A stretch of 11,631 bases of DNA from REEP01 sp964517265 (lineage in GTDB: Bacteria; Pseudomonadota; Alphaproteobacteria; Rhodospirillales; Defluviicoccaceae): assembly GCA_964517265.1 (NCBI GenBank), contig CAZFBS010000065.1, positions 1 to 11,631 of the forward strand, in the 5' to 3' direction. Under the pieces are notes generated by a model, which was given only the letters and a program-made list of their open reading frames with translations, searched no databases and was not told the origin of the DNA. Shown one piece after another: positions 5,739 through 11,631 of this stretch. The translations under genes and the position numbers were made by a program. The stretch's first letter is position 1; each line of letters begins with the position of its first letter.

Positions 5739-6736
5739 CAAGACAGGCGATCGACCAGGGCGGCGACACCGGTGGTCAGCGGATCGACGCACGGCAGACC
5801 CACCTCGTCCTGCAGGTCTGCAAGATAACGATCGGCATCGGCCCGGGCGAGCGCGCGCGTGTTGATCGCAACGCCGATGCAACGGACGGCGGGACTGGTC
5901 AGCCGCGCCGCTGCGAGATTGGCGGCAATGCACGCGCCGACGGACGGCAGGCTCCGCTTCGGCAGACCCCGCATGTGGGTACGGGTCGGCTCGTGACACA
6001 TCACCAAGACATCGGGCTGAGCGCCATGGAGAAGGCCGAGACTGACCCCTGCATAGGAGGGATGGAACAAAGACCCCTGCCCCTCGATCACATCCCAGTG
6101 ACCCGGATCGTTGGCGGGCGCCAGCCATTCGGTCGCGCCGGAAATGAAATCGGCGATCACCGCGTCCACCGAGACGCCTTCCCCGGCGATGAAGATGCCG
6201 GTCTGTCCCGTCGCGCGGAAATCGACATTGAAGCCCCGTGCCCGCATCTCCGCGGTAAGAGCAAGGGACGCATACATCTTGCCGACAGAACAATCGGTGC
6301 CGACGGTGAGCAGGCGTCTTCCCGCCCGCGGCTCGCCGGTGCCGACGGCAAACGTCTGGGAAGAATGGCGGACGTCGAACAGCGACCGCCCCCGCGCGCT
6401 CGCCACCGCGCGCACGGCTGGAATATCGGCGATCCGGTCATGGAGCCCGCTGGCAATGTCGAGCCCCGCCTCCAACGCCAGCAGAAAGGTTTCGATCCAG
6501 TGCTCGGGAATGACGCCGCCGGCATTGGCGACACCGACAATGAGCGTCCTCGCACCGGCCGCGACCCCTTGCGCGATCGTCATCTCCGGAAGATCGAGTT
6601 CGGCGCGGCACCCTTCGAAGCGCACCTGCCCCAGGCACCATTCCGGCCGCCACTGCAGGATCCCGGCCGCCGTCTTCGCCGCCAGCAGGTCCCGGGCGTC
6701 GCCGACAAACAACAGATAGGGATGTTGCAGCTTCAT
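5738..6736 (-). CDS. dgcN: DUF1611 family protein, D-glutamate N-acetyltransferase DgcN
   Basis: A 332-residue DUF1611 protein. The P-loop-like GTDCSVGKM lies at 146-154, with an alpha/beta N-terminal domain before it (LIVGVANAGG at 65-74) and a P-loop-NTPase-like domain after it (ATGQTGIFIAGEG, then DVIEGQGSLFHPSY). Members next to a DgcA-type racemase have been shown to N-acetylate D-glutamate as the first step of D-Glu catabolism. The assignment here rests on family plus the coupled dgcA. It is the first gene of a probable three-gene operon. The ribosome binding site before ATG 6736 is weak (a GGA 9 nt away). Older annotations call such proteins simply DUF1611 or NAD-dependent epimerase/dehydratase-like. 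Confidence 0.88.
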   Translation of the reverse strand: MKLQHPYLLFVGDARDLLAAKTAAGILQWRPEWCLGQVRFEGCRAELDLPEMTIAQGVAAGARTLIVGVANAGGVIPEHWIETFLLALEAGLDIASGLHDRIADIPAVRAVASARGRSLFDVRHSSQTFAVGTGEPRAGRRLLTVGTDCSVGKMYASLALTAEMRARGFNVDFRATGQTGIFIAGEGVSVDAVIADFISGATEWLAPANDPGHWDVIEGQGSLFHPSYAGVSLGLLHGAQPDVLVMCHEPTRTHMRGLPKRSLPSVGACIAANLAAARLTSPAVRCIGVAINTRALARADADRYLADLQDEVGLPCVDPLTTGVAALVDRLS

Positions 6737-7086
6737 CGCTCAAGGTCCAGCAGCTGTTCGTTTCGGCCCGCGCGCGCCAAGGTCCGGCGCCCGCACCGTA
6801 TGCCTTGATAGCACCAACAGGGGGAACGCGCATGTCCGGATCGACGTTTCCTCAAGACGGGTGTCGGGTCCGTGCCGGGGGGAGCCGAAGGGAGTAGCCG
6901 GCCGCGGCAGCCACCTCTGCAACCGGAGCGGGCAGCGAGACCGGCGCAAATTGTTGACAAGCGATTAACAATTTCGCATCGTTGAGGTTGAATCGAGATT
7001 TTGTAGCTCTAAGTAGTACAACAAGCAATATATAGGTAGGCGATGAATGGCCGGACGGCATATCCGGCTTTTTCATGCGGAGTTGA
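6737..7086. other. Divergent intergenic region dgcN / cell-wall hydrolase
   Basis: No coding frame is convincing in these 350 bases. The dgcN-proximal 200 bp are GC-rich. Positions 6950-7045 are clearly AT-rich for this genome. On the + strand a perfect TTGACA (6954-6959) is followed after 17 bp by a poor -10, CATCGT (6977-6982). A TATATA at 7029-7034 has no matching -35. On the - strand TTGCTT then TACAAA at 17 bp could serve dgcN, but the match is weak. TTGTA (7001-7005) and TACAA (7017-7021) form a short stem. The stretch ends with an intrinsic terminator at 7050-7073. Confidence 0.6.
7050..7073 (+). terminator. Intrinsic terminator 16 bp before the sleB-like start
   Basis: GCCGGA (7050-7055), a 7-nt loop and TCCGGC (7063-7068) form a perfect 6-bp GC-rich stem followed at once by TTTTT (7069-7073). 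It works only on the + strand; the other strand lacks a T run. No + strand gene precedes it for more than 3 kb, so it must end a non-coding transcript or act as an attenuator in the leader of the hydrolase gene. Confidence 0.8.
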
Positions 7087-7089
7087 ATG

Positions 7090-7674
7090 ATGCGTCGCTC
7101 GGTTTTGTGCCCGTCCCTCGCCGGTGCTGTGATCGTCACTGCGATCTTTGTAGTTGTGCTCGGCCGGGCCACGGAGGGGTCGGTGCGCGCTGTCGGGTTT
7201 CCGGCGGCACTGCTGTCGGGCGTCGTCACCGCACCGATGCCGGCGCGCCTGTTCATGCCGTCGAACGCCGGGCCTCATCTCGGCGAGGAGTTCCACTGCC
7301 TCGCGCTCAACGTCTACTGGGAAGCCCGATCGGAAAGCCGAACCGGCCAGATCGGTGTTGCGATGGTGACATTGAACCGGGTGGCCAATCCGTATTTCCC
7401 CCAGACCATCTGCGAAGTGGTCCGACAGGGCGGGCCGGCGCCGAGGCATCAATGCCAGTTTTCGTGGTACTGCGACGGCAAGAGCGATGTCCCGCAACAC
7501 GCTGCGGCATGGCGGCGCGCGCAGGAGGTCGCCTATGCGGTGCTGTTCGGCGGGCCGCGCGATCCCACCCGCGGGGCGCTGTTTTATCATGCCGATTACG
7601 TGAGCCCGCTTTGGTCGCGGAGCATGACCAAGACGACGCGGATCGGCCGCCACATCTACTACGTCTCGAGCTGA
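7090..7674 (+). CDS. SleB-type cell wall hydrolase (Hydrolase_2 family)
   Basis: A 194-residue exported or membrane-anchored peptidoglycan hydrolase related to the spore cortex-lytic enzyme SleB (PF07486), which acts as a lytic transglycosylase on the glycan strand. Residues 10-25 (LAGAVIVTAIFVVVLG) form an N-terminal hydrophobic signal or anchor. The catalytic domain begins at about 69 with CLALNVYWEAR, in which Glu78 is the likely acid. It continues with VTLNRVANPYFP, the signature CQFSW (122-126) followed by YCDG, and LFYHADY. Non-sporulating Alphaproteobacteria usually carry such genes for wall remodelling. ATG 7090 is favoured because GGAG (7079-7082) lies 7 nt upstream; the adjacent ATG at 7087 is possible. 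An intrinsic terminator lies just upstream. It converges on the next gene with a 12-bp gap. Confidence 0.9.
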   Translation: MRRSVLCPSLAGAVIVTAIFVVVLGRATEGSVRAVGFPAALLSGVVTAPMPARLFMPSNAGPHLGEEFHCLALNVYWEARSESRTGQIGVAMVTLNRVANPYFPQTICEVVRQGGPAPRHQCQFSWYCDGKSDVPQHAAAWRRAQEVAYAVLFGGPRDPTRGALFYHADYVSPLWSRSMTKTTRIGRHIYYVSS

Positions 7675-7686
7675 TCGACGGCAGCT

Positions 7687-8997
7687 TCAGAGCCGGGTCA
7701 ACACCGAGCGCAGGATCTCCGCGATCTCGTCGAGATCGGCGGTGGTGGCAATCAGCGGCGGTGCGAGAATGACGGTATCGCCCGTCAGTTTGACGAGAAG
7801 GCCGGCCGCGTACAGGCGCTTCAATGCCTCGGCACCGCGGGCTCCGGGGGCCCCAGCGGGCGCAAGGTCAAGCGCGGCGAGCATGCCGTAGCCGCGAATG
7901 TCGGTGACGATCTTGCTGTCTTGAAGGCTGAAGATACGGTCGAGAAAGCCATCGGACATTGCGGCGGCCCGGGCAAACAACTGCTCGCCCTCATAGATAT
8001 CCAAAGCCGCCAAGCCGGCCGCGCAGGCCGCGGGATGGGCGGAATAGGTGTAGCCATGGAACAACTCGATGGCACCCGCCGCAGCCTGCTCCGTGACGGT
8101 GTTGTAGATGTCGTCACGAACGGCAACCGCTCCCATCGGTTGGGCGCCGTTGGTGAGCGCCTTGGCCACCGTCATCATGTCCGGAATGACGCCGAAGCTG
8201 TCGGCGCCGAACGCGCGGCCGGTGCGGCCGAAACCACAGATCACCTCGTCGAACACCAAAAGGATGCCGTGCGCATCGCAGATCTCGCGCAGCCGCTGCA
8301 GGTAGCCCTTGGGCGGAACCAGCACGCCGGTGGACCCGGCGATCGGCTCGACGAAACAGGCGGCGATCGTACGGGCGCCATAGAGATCGACGAAGCGCTG
8401 CAGATCCTCGGCCAGTTCCGCCCCGTGGTCCGGCTGGCCGCGGACGAACCGATGGTCGCTCTGCCACGTGTGGCGCATGTGGACGACATTGGGAAGTACG
8501 GCCGAGAACATTTCGCGGTTGCGGACGATCCCGCTAAGGGAGGTGCCGCCGATGTTGACCCCGTGATAGGCCCGCTCGCGGGAGACGAAGCGAAGGCGCT
8601 GGCCCTCGCCGCGGGCCCGATGCCAAGCCATTGCGATCTTCAAAGCGGTATCGATCGCTTCCGAGCCGGAACTGACAAAAAATATATGGTTGAGATCGCC
8701 CGGCGTGATCCGAGCCAAGCGGCTCGCCAACTCGAACGCGATCGGGTGTCCGAACTGGAACGAGGGCCCGTAGTCTAAAGAGGTGAGCTGCGCGGCGACG
8801 GCTTCGGCGATCTCGCGCCGGCCATGGCCGGCGGCGCAGCAGAACAGGCCCGAAGCCCCGTCCAGGATCTGCGCGCCGGCATGGGTCCAGTACCGCATGC
8901 CTTCGGCGCGGACCAGCAGCCGCGGATCGCTCTTGAAGTCCCGGTTGGCGGTGAACGGCATCCAGTGGCTGGACAGCGAGTTGGTCGTGTACGACAT
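7687..8997 (-). CDS. Class III aminotransferase, omega-amino acid:pyruvate (beta-alanine-pyruvate) type
   Basis: A 436-residue PLP-dependent fold-type I aminotransferase. It follows omega-amino acid:pyruvate aminotransferase closely. HWMPFTANRDF (11-21) is the N-terminal signature. LDGASGLFCCAAGHGR comes next, then the phosphate-binding SSGSEA (109-114), VEPIAGSTGVLVPP (216-229) and Asp250-Glu251 in VFDEVICGFGRTG. The PLP lysine is Lys279 in VAKALTNGAQPMGA, and HGYTYSAHP is at 314-322. It probably moves an amino group from beta-alanine or a similar omega-amine to pyruvate in the cytoplasm; the exact donor is inferred. ATG 8997 is chosen because AAAGGGA lies 6 nt upstream, whereas ATG 9003 would directly abut it. 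It is transcribed away from the small gene at 9101. Confidence 0.93.
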   Translation of the reverse strand: MSYTTNSLSSHWMPFTANRDFKSDPRLLVRAEGMRYWTHAGAQILDGASGLFCCAAGHGRREIAEAVAAQLTSLDYGPSFQFGHPIAFELASRLARITPGDLNHIFFVSSGSEAIDTALKIAMAWHRARGEGQRLRFVSRERAYHGVNIGGTSLSGIVRNREMFSAVLPNVVHMRHTWQSDHRFVRGQPDHGAELAEDLQRFVDLYGARTIAACFVEPIAGSTGVLVPPKGYLQRLREICDAHGILLVFDEVICGFGRTGRAFGADSFGVIPDMMTVAKALTNGAQPMGAVAVRDDIYNTVTEQAAAGAIELFHGYTYSAHPAACAAGLAALDIYEGEQLFARAAAMSDGFLDRIFSLQDSKIVTDIRGYGMLAALDLAPAGAPGARGAEALKRLYAAGLLVKLTGDTVILAPPLIATTADLDEIAEILRSVLTRL

Positions 8998-9100
8998 CCC
9001 CATTCCCTTTCCGGCCAACCTCTCTTTACCCTTCTTTATCGAAAGGCGTCCTACAAACAGCCTTGAGTCACCGAGCTGACCCTTGACGACAGGGATACCG

Positions 9101-9460
9101 ATGATGGACGTAAACGACAAGAGCCTGCCCGCAGGCGCAGAGGGTGCGCCGGCCGCAGAACGACGCTCGGGCGGCGATCGGCGCCAGGGCGGGCGTCGCA
9201 AAGGCGATCGCAGCTCGGCCGATCTCGCAGCGGCCACACCGGCGAACCCGACCGCCAAAGATCCGGCCAGCACCACCTCCTCCGATCCCGCGACCCCCGA
9301 TCCGGCGCCGGCCGCCGGCTCGCCGCCAATCATCCGGAAGTATCATTTCCGCAGCTTCGAAGACCGCCGGCAGAGCCTTGATCGTCGCACGCCGCCCGCC
9401 CGCGAGGACGACCGGCTGAGCACGGATGAAGTGGCCAGCCTGCTCCGCCGGGACGACTGA
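9101..9460 (+). CDS. Small disordered protein with DRR motifs, function unknown
   Basis: A 119-residue hypothetical protein that I do not recognise as a characterised family. An Arg/Gly-rich motif lies at 20-37 (ERRSGGDRRQGGRRKGDR). A Pro/Ala/Thr/Asp-rich linker, probably disordered, spans 42-75. A second basic segment lies at 83-97 (FRSFEDRRQSLDRRT), and a short amphipathic tail at 107-117 (LSTDEVASLLR). There is no signal peptide, membrane segment or cysteine. GC-biased third positions and AGGGA (9091-9095) 5 nt before ATG 9101 support a real gene; ATG 9104 is also possible. The two spaced DRR elements suggest binding to nucleic acid or an acidic partner, but this is a guess. It diverges from the aminotransferase and converges on argG with 7 bp between stops. 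Confidence 0.72.
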   Translation: MMDVNDKSLPAGAEGAPAAERRSGGDRRQGGRRKGDRSSADLAAATPANPTAKDPASTTSSDPATPDPAPAAGSPPIIRKYHFRSFEDRRQSLDRRTPPAREDDRLSTDEVASLLRRDD

Positions 9461-9467
9461 GGGCAGC

Positions 9468-10676
9468 TCACGGCGTGCCCATCCGGGCGAGACGCAGACG
9501 CAGGGCGTTCAGCTTGATGAAACCCTCGGCGTCGCGCTGGTTGTAGACCGTGTCATCCTCGAAAGTGGCGATGTCCTGCTGGTAGAGGCTGTTGGGCGAA
9601 CGGCGCCCGACGACGATGACATTGCCCTTGTAGAGCTTCAGACGGACGGTTCCGCTCACCCGTTCCTGCGTCAGGTCGATGGCTGCCTGGATCGCTTCCC
9701 GCTCGGGCGAGAACCAGAACCCGTTGTAGATGAGCTCGGCATAGCGCGGCATCAACTCGTCCTTGAGGTGTGCAGCGCCGCGGTCGAGGGTCAGGCTCTC
9801 CAGCGCACGGCGGGCGTGGATGAGGATGGTGCCGCCGGGCGTTTCATAAACGCCGCGAGACTTCATTCCGACGAAGCGGTTTTCCACCAGATCGACCCGC
9901 CCGATTCCGTTGGCACCGCCAAGATCGTTCAGTCGCTGCAGCAACGCCGCCGGCGACAGCCGCTCGCCGTCGACGGCGACGGGATCGCCGCTCTCGAAGT
10001 CGATCTCGACGATGATGGGCTGGTCGGGAGCCGCTTCCGGCGACACCGAGCGCAGGAAGATGCCCTCATCGGGCGCCTCCCACGGGTCCTCCAGCGCCTT
10101 GCCCTCGTAGGAGATGTGCAACAGATTGGCGTCCATCGAATAGGGCGCCTCGCCGCGCTTGTCCTTCGGAATCGGAATCTGATGCTTCTCGGCGTAGGCG
10201 ATCAGGCGTGAGCGCGAGGTCAGGTCCCATTCCCGCCAGGGGGCAATGACGCGCACATCCGGCTTCAGGGCATAATAGGTGAGCTCAAAGCGGACCTGAT
10301 CGTTGCCCTTGCCGGTTGCGCCGTGGGCGACGGCGTCGGCGCCGACGGCATTGGCGATCTCGATCTGCCTTTTGGCGATCAGCGGGCGGGCGATGGCGGT
10401 ACCGAGCAGGTAAGTGCCTTCATAAAGCGCATTGGCGCGGAACATCGGAAAGACGTAATCGCGCACGAACTCCTCGCGCAGATCCTCGACGAAGATTTGC
10501 TCGACGCCCATCATCTCGGCCTTCTGCCGGGCCGGCTCAAGTTCCTCGCCCTGGCCGATGTCGGCGGTGAAGGTCACCACCTCGCAGCCGTAGGCATCCT
10601 TCAGCCACCGGAGAATGACCGAGGTATCGAGGCCGCCCGAATAGGCGAGCACGACCTTGTTGATGGTGCTGCTCAT
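9468..10676 (-). CDS. argG: Argininosuccinate synthase
   Basis: The 402-residue enzyme joins citrulline and aspartate with ATP to make argininosuccinate, the penultimate step of arginine synthesis, in the cytoplasm. The ATP pyrophosphatase loop AYSGGLDTS is at 11-19. LYEGTYLLGTAIARP follows (84-98), then the citrulline/aspartate-binding HGATGKGNDQVRFE (118-131). YSMDANLLHISYEG and the C-terminal VVGRRSP and LYQQDIATF are present. Length is typical of type I ArgG. It starts at ATG 10676 with a weak Shine-Dalgarno (GGA, 7 nt upstream). It has its own promoter and no argF or argH within the window. Confidence 0.98.
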   Translation of the reverse strand: MSSTINKVVLAYSGGLDTSVILRWLKDAYGCEVVTFTADIGQGEELEPARQKAEMMGVEQIFVEDLREEFVRDYVFPMFRANALYEGTYLLGTAIARPLIAKRQIEIANAVGADAVAHGATGKGNDQVRFELTYYALKPDVRVIAPWREWDLTSRSRLIAYAEKHQIPIPKDKRGEAPYSMDANLLHISYEGKALEDPWEAPDEGIFLRSVSPEAAPDQPIIVEIDFESGDPVAVDGERLSPAALLQRLNDLGGANGIGRVDLVENRFVGMKSRGVYETPGGTILIHARRALESLTLDRGAAHLKDELMPRYAELIYNGFWFSPEREAIQAAIDLTQERVSGTVRLKLYKGNVIVVGRRSPNSLYQQDIATFEDDTVYNQRDAEGFIKLNALRLRLARMGTP

Positions 10677-10715
10677 TTGTGTGCATCCGTGCCGAGGGTG
10701 GAAGATCAGCCGCGC

Positions 10716-10743
10716 AGTATAGGGCCAAGCCGCTTTTGGGCAA
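10716..10743 (-). promoter_or_regulatory. Predicted argG promoter
   Basis: Read on the - strand, TTGCCC (10738-10743) and TATACT (10716-10721) are separated by 16 bp, the same -10 hexamer and spacing as the rpsD promoter. The predicted start is near 10709, giving a leader of about 33 nt. No clear arginine repressor operator was recognised. Confidence 0.6.
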
Positions 10744-10813
10744 GCCGACCTTCAAGCCCCCGCCCCCCCTGTGCAAGTCCCCACCTCGCCGACGCCTCTG
10801 CCTTGTGCCTGAT

Positions 10814-10841
10814 GCGCCTTATGACTGATAAGCAAGGGCGC
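10814..10841 (-). terminator. Weak stem-loop downstream of the DsbA-family gene
   Basis: CTTAT (10818-10822) pairs with ATAAG (10828-10832), and GCGC at 10814-10817 and 10838-10841 can close an outer stem. It lies 16 bp past the gene's stop. There is no T run, so it is only a possible transcript end. Confidence 0.25.
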
Positions 10842-10856
10842 CGGGCAAGAGGCCGG

Positions 10857-11483
10857 TCACGGGCAAGCGGCGAGCCAGTGATCGAGATGCGGCTTCAGCG
10901 CTTCGAAAGGCTGATAGCCGGCAGTGAGAAGCGAGAAGCCCTGTTCGTTCCGCAGGATGACGGTAGGAAAGCCGGTGACACCGGCGGTGGCGGCGGCACG
11001 GAAGTCGGCATGCGTGGCGTCGATGATCTCCGGCGCGGCGAACAGAGCGGCGAAGGTGGCGGCATCCAGGCCCAGCGGTCCGGCAAGGTCGGCCAGCACA
11101 GCGGGGTCGGTGAGATCACGGTTGTCCACATAGAAGGCATGATGCAGGGCGGCAAGGTAGGACAAGGTGGCCTCGGGAGCGAAGCTGCGCATCGCGACCA
11201 CGGCGCGGCAGGCGGCTTCGGTGTCGTAGACAAAGCCTTCGCGATCGAAGAAAGAAAAGGAGAAGGATTGGCCGGTGGCTTTCTCCACCTCCTGCCAATG
11301 GTGGCGAATGACAGCCTTCGCCTTGGCGTCCATCGGCCGCATCTGACCGACGCGCAGTCCCCCGACGACCAGGCGAATGGGGACCCGCTCCCTCAAGAGC
11401 GCCGCGATCTCCCGGATGACGGGGGAGAAGCCCCAACACCAGGAGCACATCGGATCGGCAAAGTACAGGAGCGTGCCGGTCAT
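10857..11483 (-). CDS. DsbA-family (FrnE-like) thiol oxidoreductase
   Basis: A 208-residue thioredoxin-fold protein of the DsbA / 2-hydroxychromene-2-carboxylate-isomerase-like superfamily. The active-site CxxC is Cys13-Ser-Trp-Cys16 in DPMCSWCWGF, right after the first beta strand. The helical insert occupies about 50-160, and the cis-proline is Pro173 in GVTGFPT. No signal peptide is seen, so it is probably cytoplasmic like FrnE rather than periplasmic DsbA. The substrate is unknown. ATG 11483 begins the typical MTGTLLYFADPMCSW; in-frame starts at 11495 (ATG) and 11516 (TTG) would add only an Ala/Thr-rich stretch. It lies 180 bp upstream of argG on the same strand, but argG has its own promoter. 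Confidence 0.9.
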   Translation of the reverse strand: MTGTLLYFADPMCSWCWGFSPVIREIAALLRERVPIRLVVGGLRVGQMRPMDAKAKAVIRHHWQEVEKATGQSFSFSFFDREGFVYDTEAACRAVVAMRSFAPEATLSYLAALHHAFYVDNRDLTDPAVLADLAGPLGLDAATFAALFAAPEIIDATHADFRAAATAGVTGFPTVILRNEQGFSLLTAGYQPFEALKPHLDHWLAACP

Positions 11484-11531
11484 TGCTGCCGCCATCGTGG
11501 CTGTGGTTGCCGCCAAGGTAGGAACACCGCC

Positions 11532-11600
11532 CCCGCCCGGTCAATCCCGCCCGGTCAATCCCGCCCAATCAATCCTGCCCGGTCAATCCCGCCCAATCCA
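11532..11600. repeat. 14-bp tandem repeat array
   Basis: The unit GGTCAATCCCGCCC occurs at 11539-11552 and 11553-11566, as a variant with AATC start and CCTG at 11567-11580, and again exactly at 11581-11594. Partial units flank both ends (CCCGCCC at 11532-11538 and AATCCA at 11595-11600). On the - strand each full GGTC copy reads GGGCGGGATTGACC, so it contains a -35-like TTGACC directly upstream of the DsbA-family gene. Being 14 bp, it is not coding-phase compatible. Confidence 0.9.
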
Positions 11601-11631
11601 TCATAGACCGGTGGTTGACCCTCCTTCGTCA

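Noticed and set aside
5739..6293. Upstream in-frame extension of dgcA
   Set aside because: The extension lies within dgcN in another frame and reads as low-complexity Arg-rich sequence. The ATG at 5738, overlapping the dgcN stop, gives the correct family N-terminus.
6961..6987. CtrA-type box (TTAA-N7-TTAA) near the hydrolase gene
   Set aside because: Only one half site (TTAAC at 6965-6969) is present; the second half does not match.
10323..11606. 427-codon open frame on the + strand across argG and the DsbA-family gene
   Set aside because: It runs antisense to two recognised genes and through the argG promoter and the tandem repeats, with no recognisable domain.

Overview
The window looks like a stretch of chromosome from a GC-rich alphaproteobacterium, probably Rhodospirillales-like. 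This rests on the ribosomal protein S4 sequence, the strong GC preference at third codon positions, and the family make-up. No database search could be run, so the taxonomy is inference. I see no insertion sequence, prophage, integrase, CRISPR array, rRNA or tRNA. Eleven protein genes are supported.

Left part (1-3420, all + strand): a G-rich, repeat-bearing non-coding start. Then come a DUF4743-type Nudix hydrolase (298-1149), an alpha/beta-hydrolase carboxylesterase (1268-1936), an HNH endonuclease (2108-2665) and rpsD (2806-3420). rpsD has its own near-consensus promoter and a leader of about 90 nt with two perfect hairpins, so it is a free-standing ribosomal protein gene that may carry its own control element.

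Middle part (3504-6736, - strand): transcribed from 6736 downward are dgcN (DUF1611 family), dgcA (enolase-superfamily epimerase/racemase, 1-nt overlap with dgcN) and a WbpE-like DegT/DnrJ/EryC1/StrS aminotransferase 39 nt further on. The first two match the known D-glutamate catabolic pair; the third partner is unexpected. The operon meets rpsD head-on across two hairpins. A 350-bp, locally AT-rich intergenic region separates dgcN from a divergent SleB-type cell-wall hydrolase (7090-7674, +). This region holds a clear intrinsic terminator pointing toward the hydrolase start, which implies either an attenuated leader or a small RNA.

Right part (7687-11631): an omega-amino acid:pyruvate-type class III aminotransferase (-), a divergent small disordered Arg/Asp-rich protein (+), argG (-) with a recognisable promoter, and a DsbA-family CxxC oxidoreductase (-). 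A 14-bp tandem repeat array lies just upstream of the last gene.

Most genes are ordinary housekeeping or amino-acid metabolism. The less ordinary signals are the rpsD leader, the terminator/sRNA locus before the cell-wall hydrolase, the dgcN-dgcA-aminotransferase operon beside a murein hydrolase, the small DRR-motif protein, and the 14-bp repeats. I did not find a clearly new multi-gene system.
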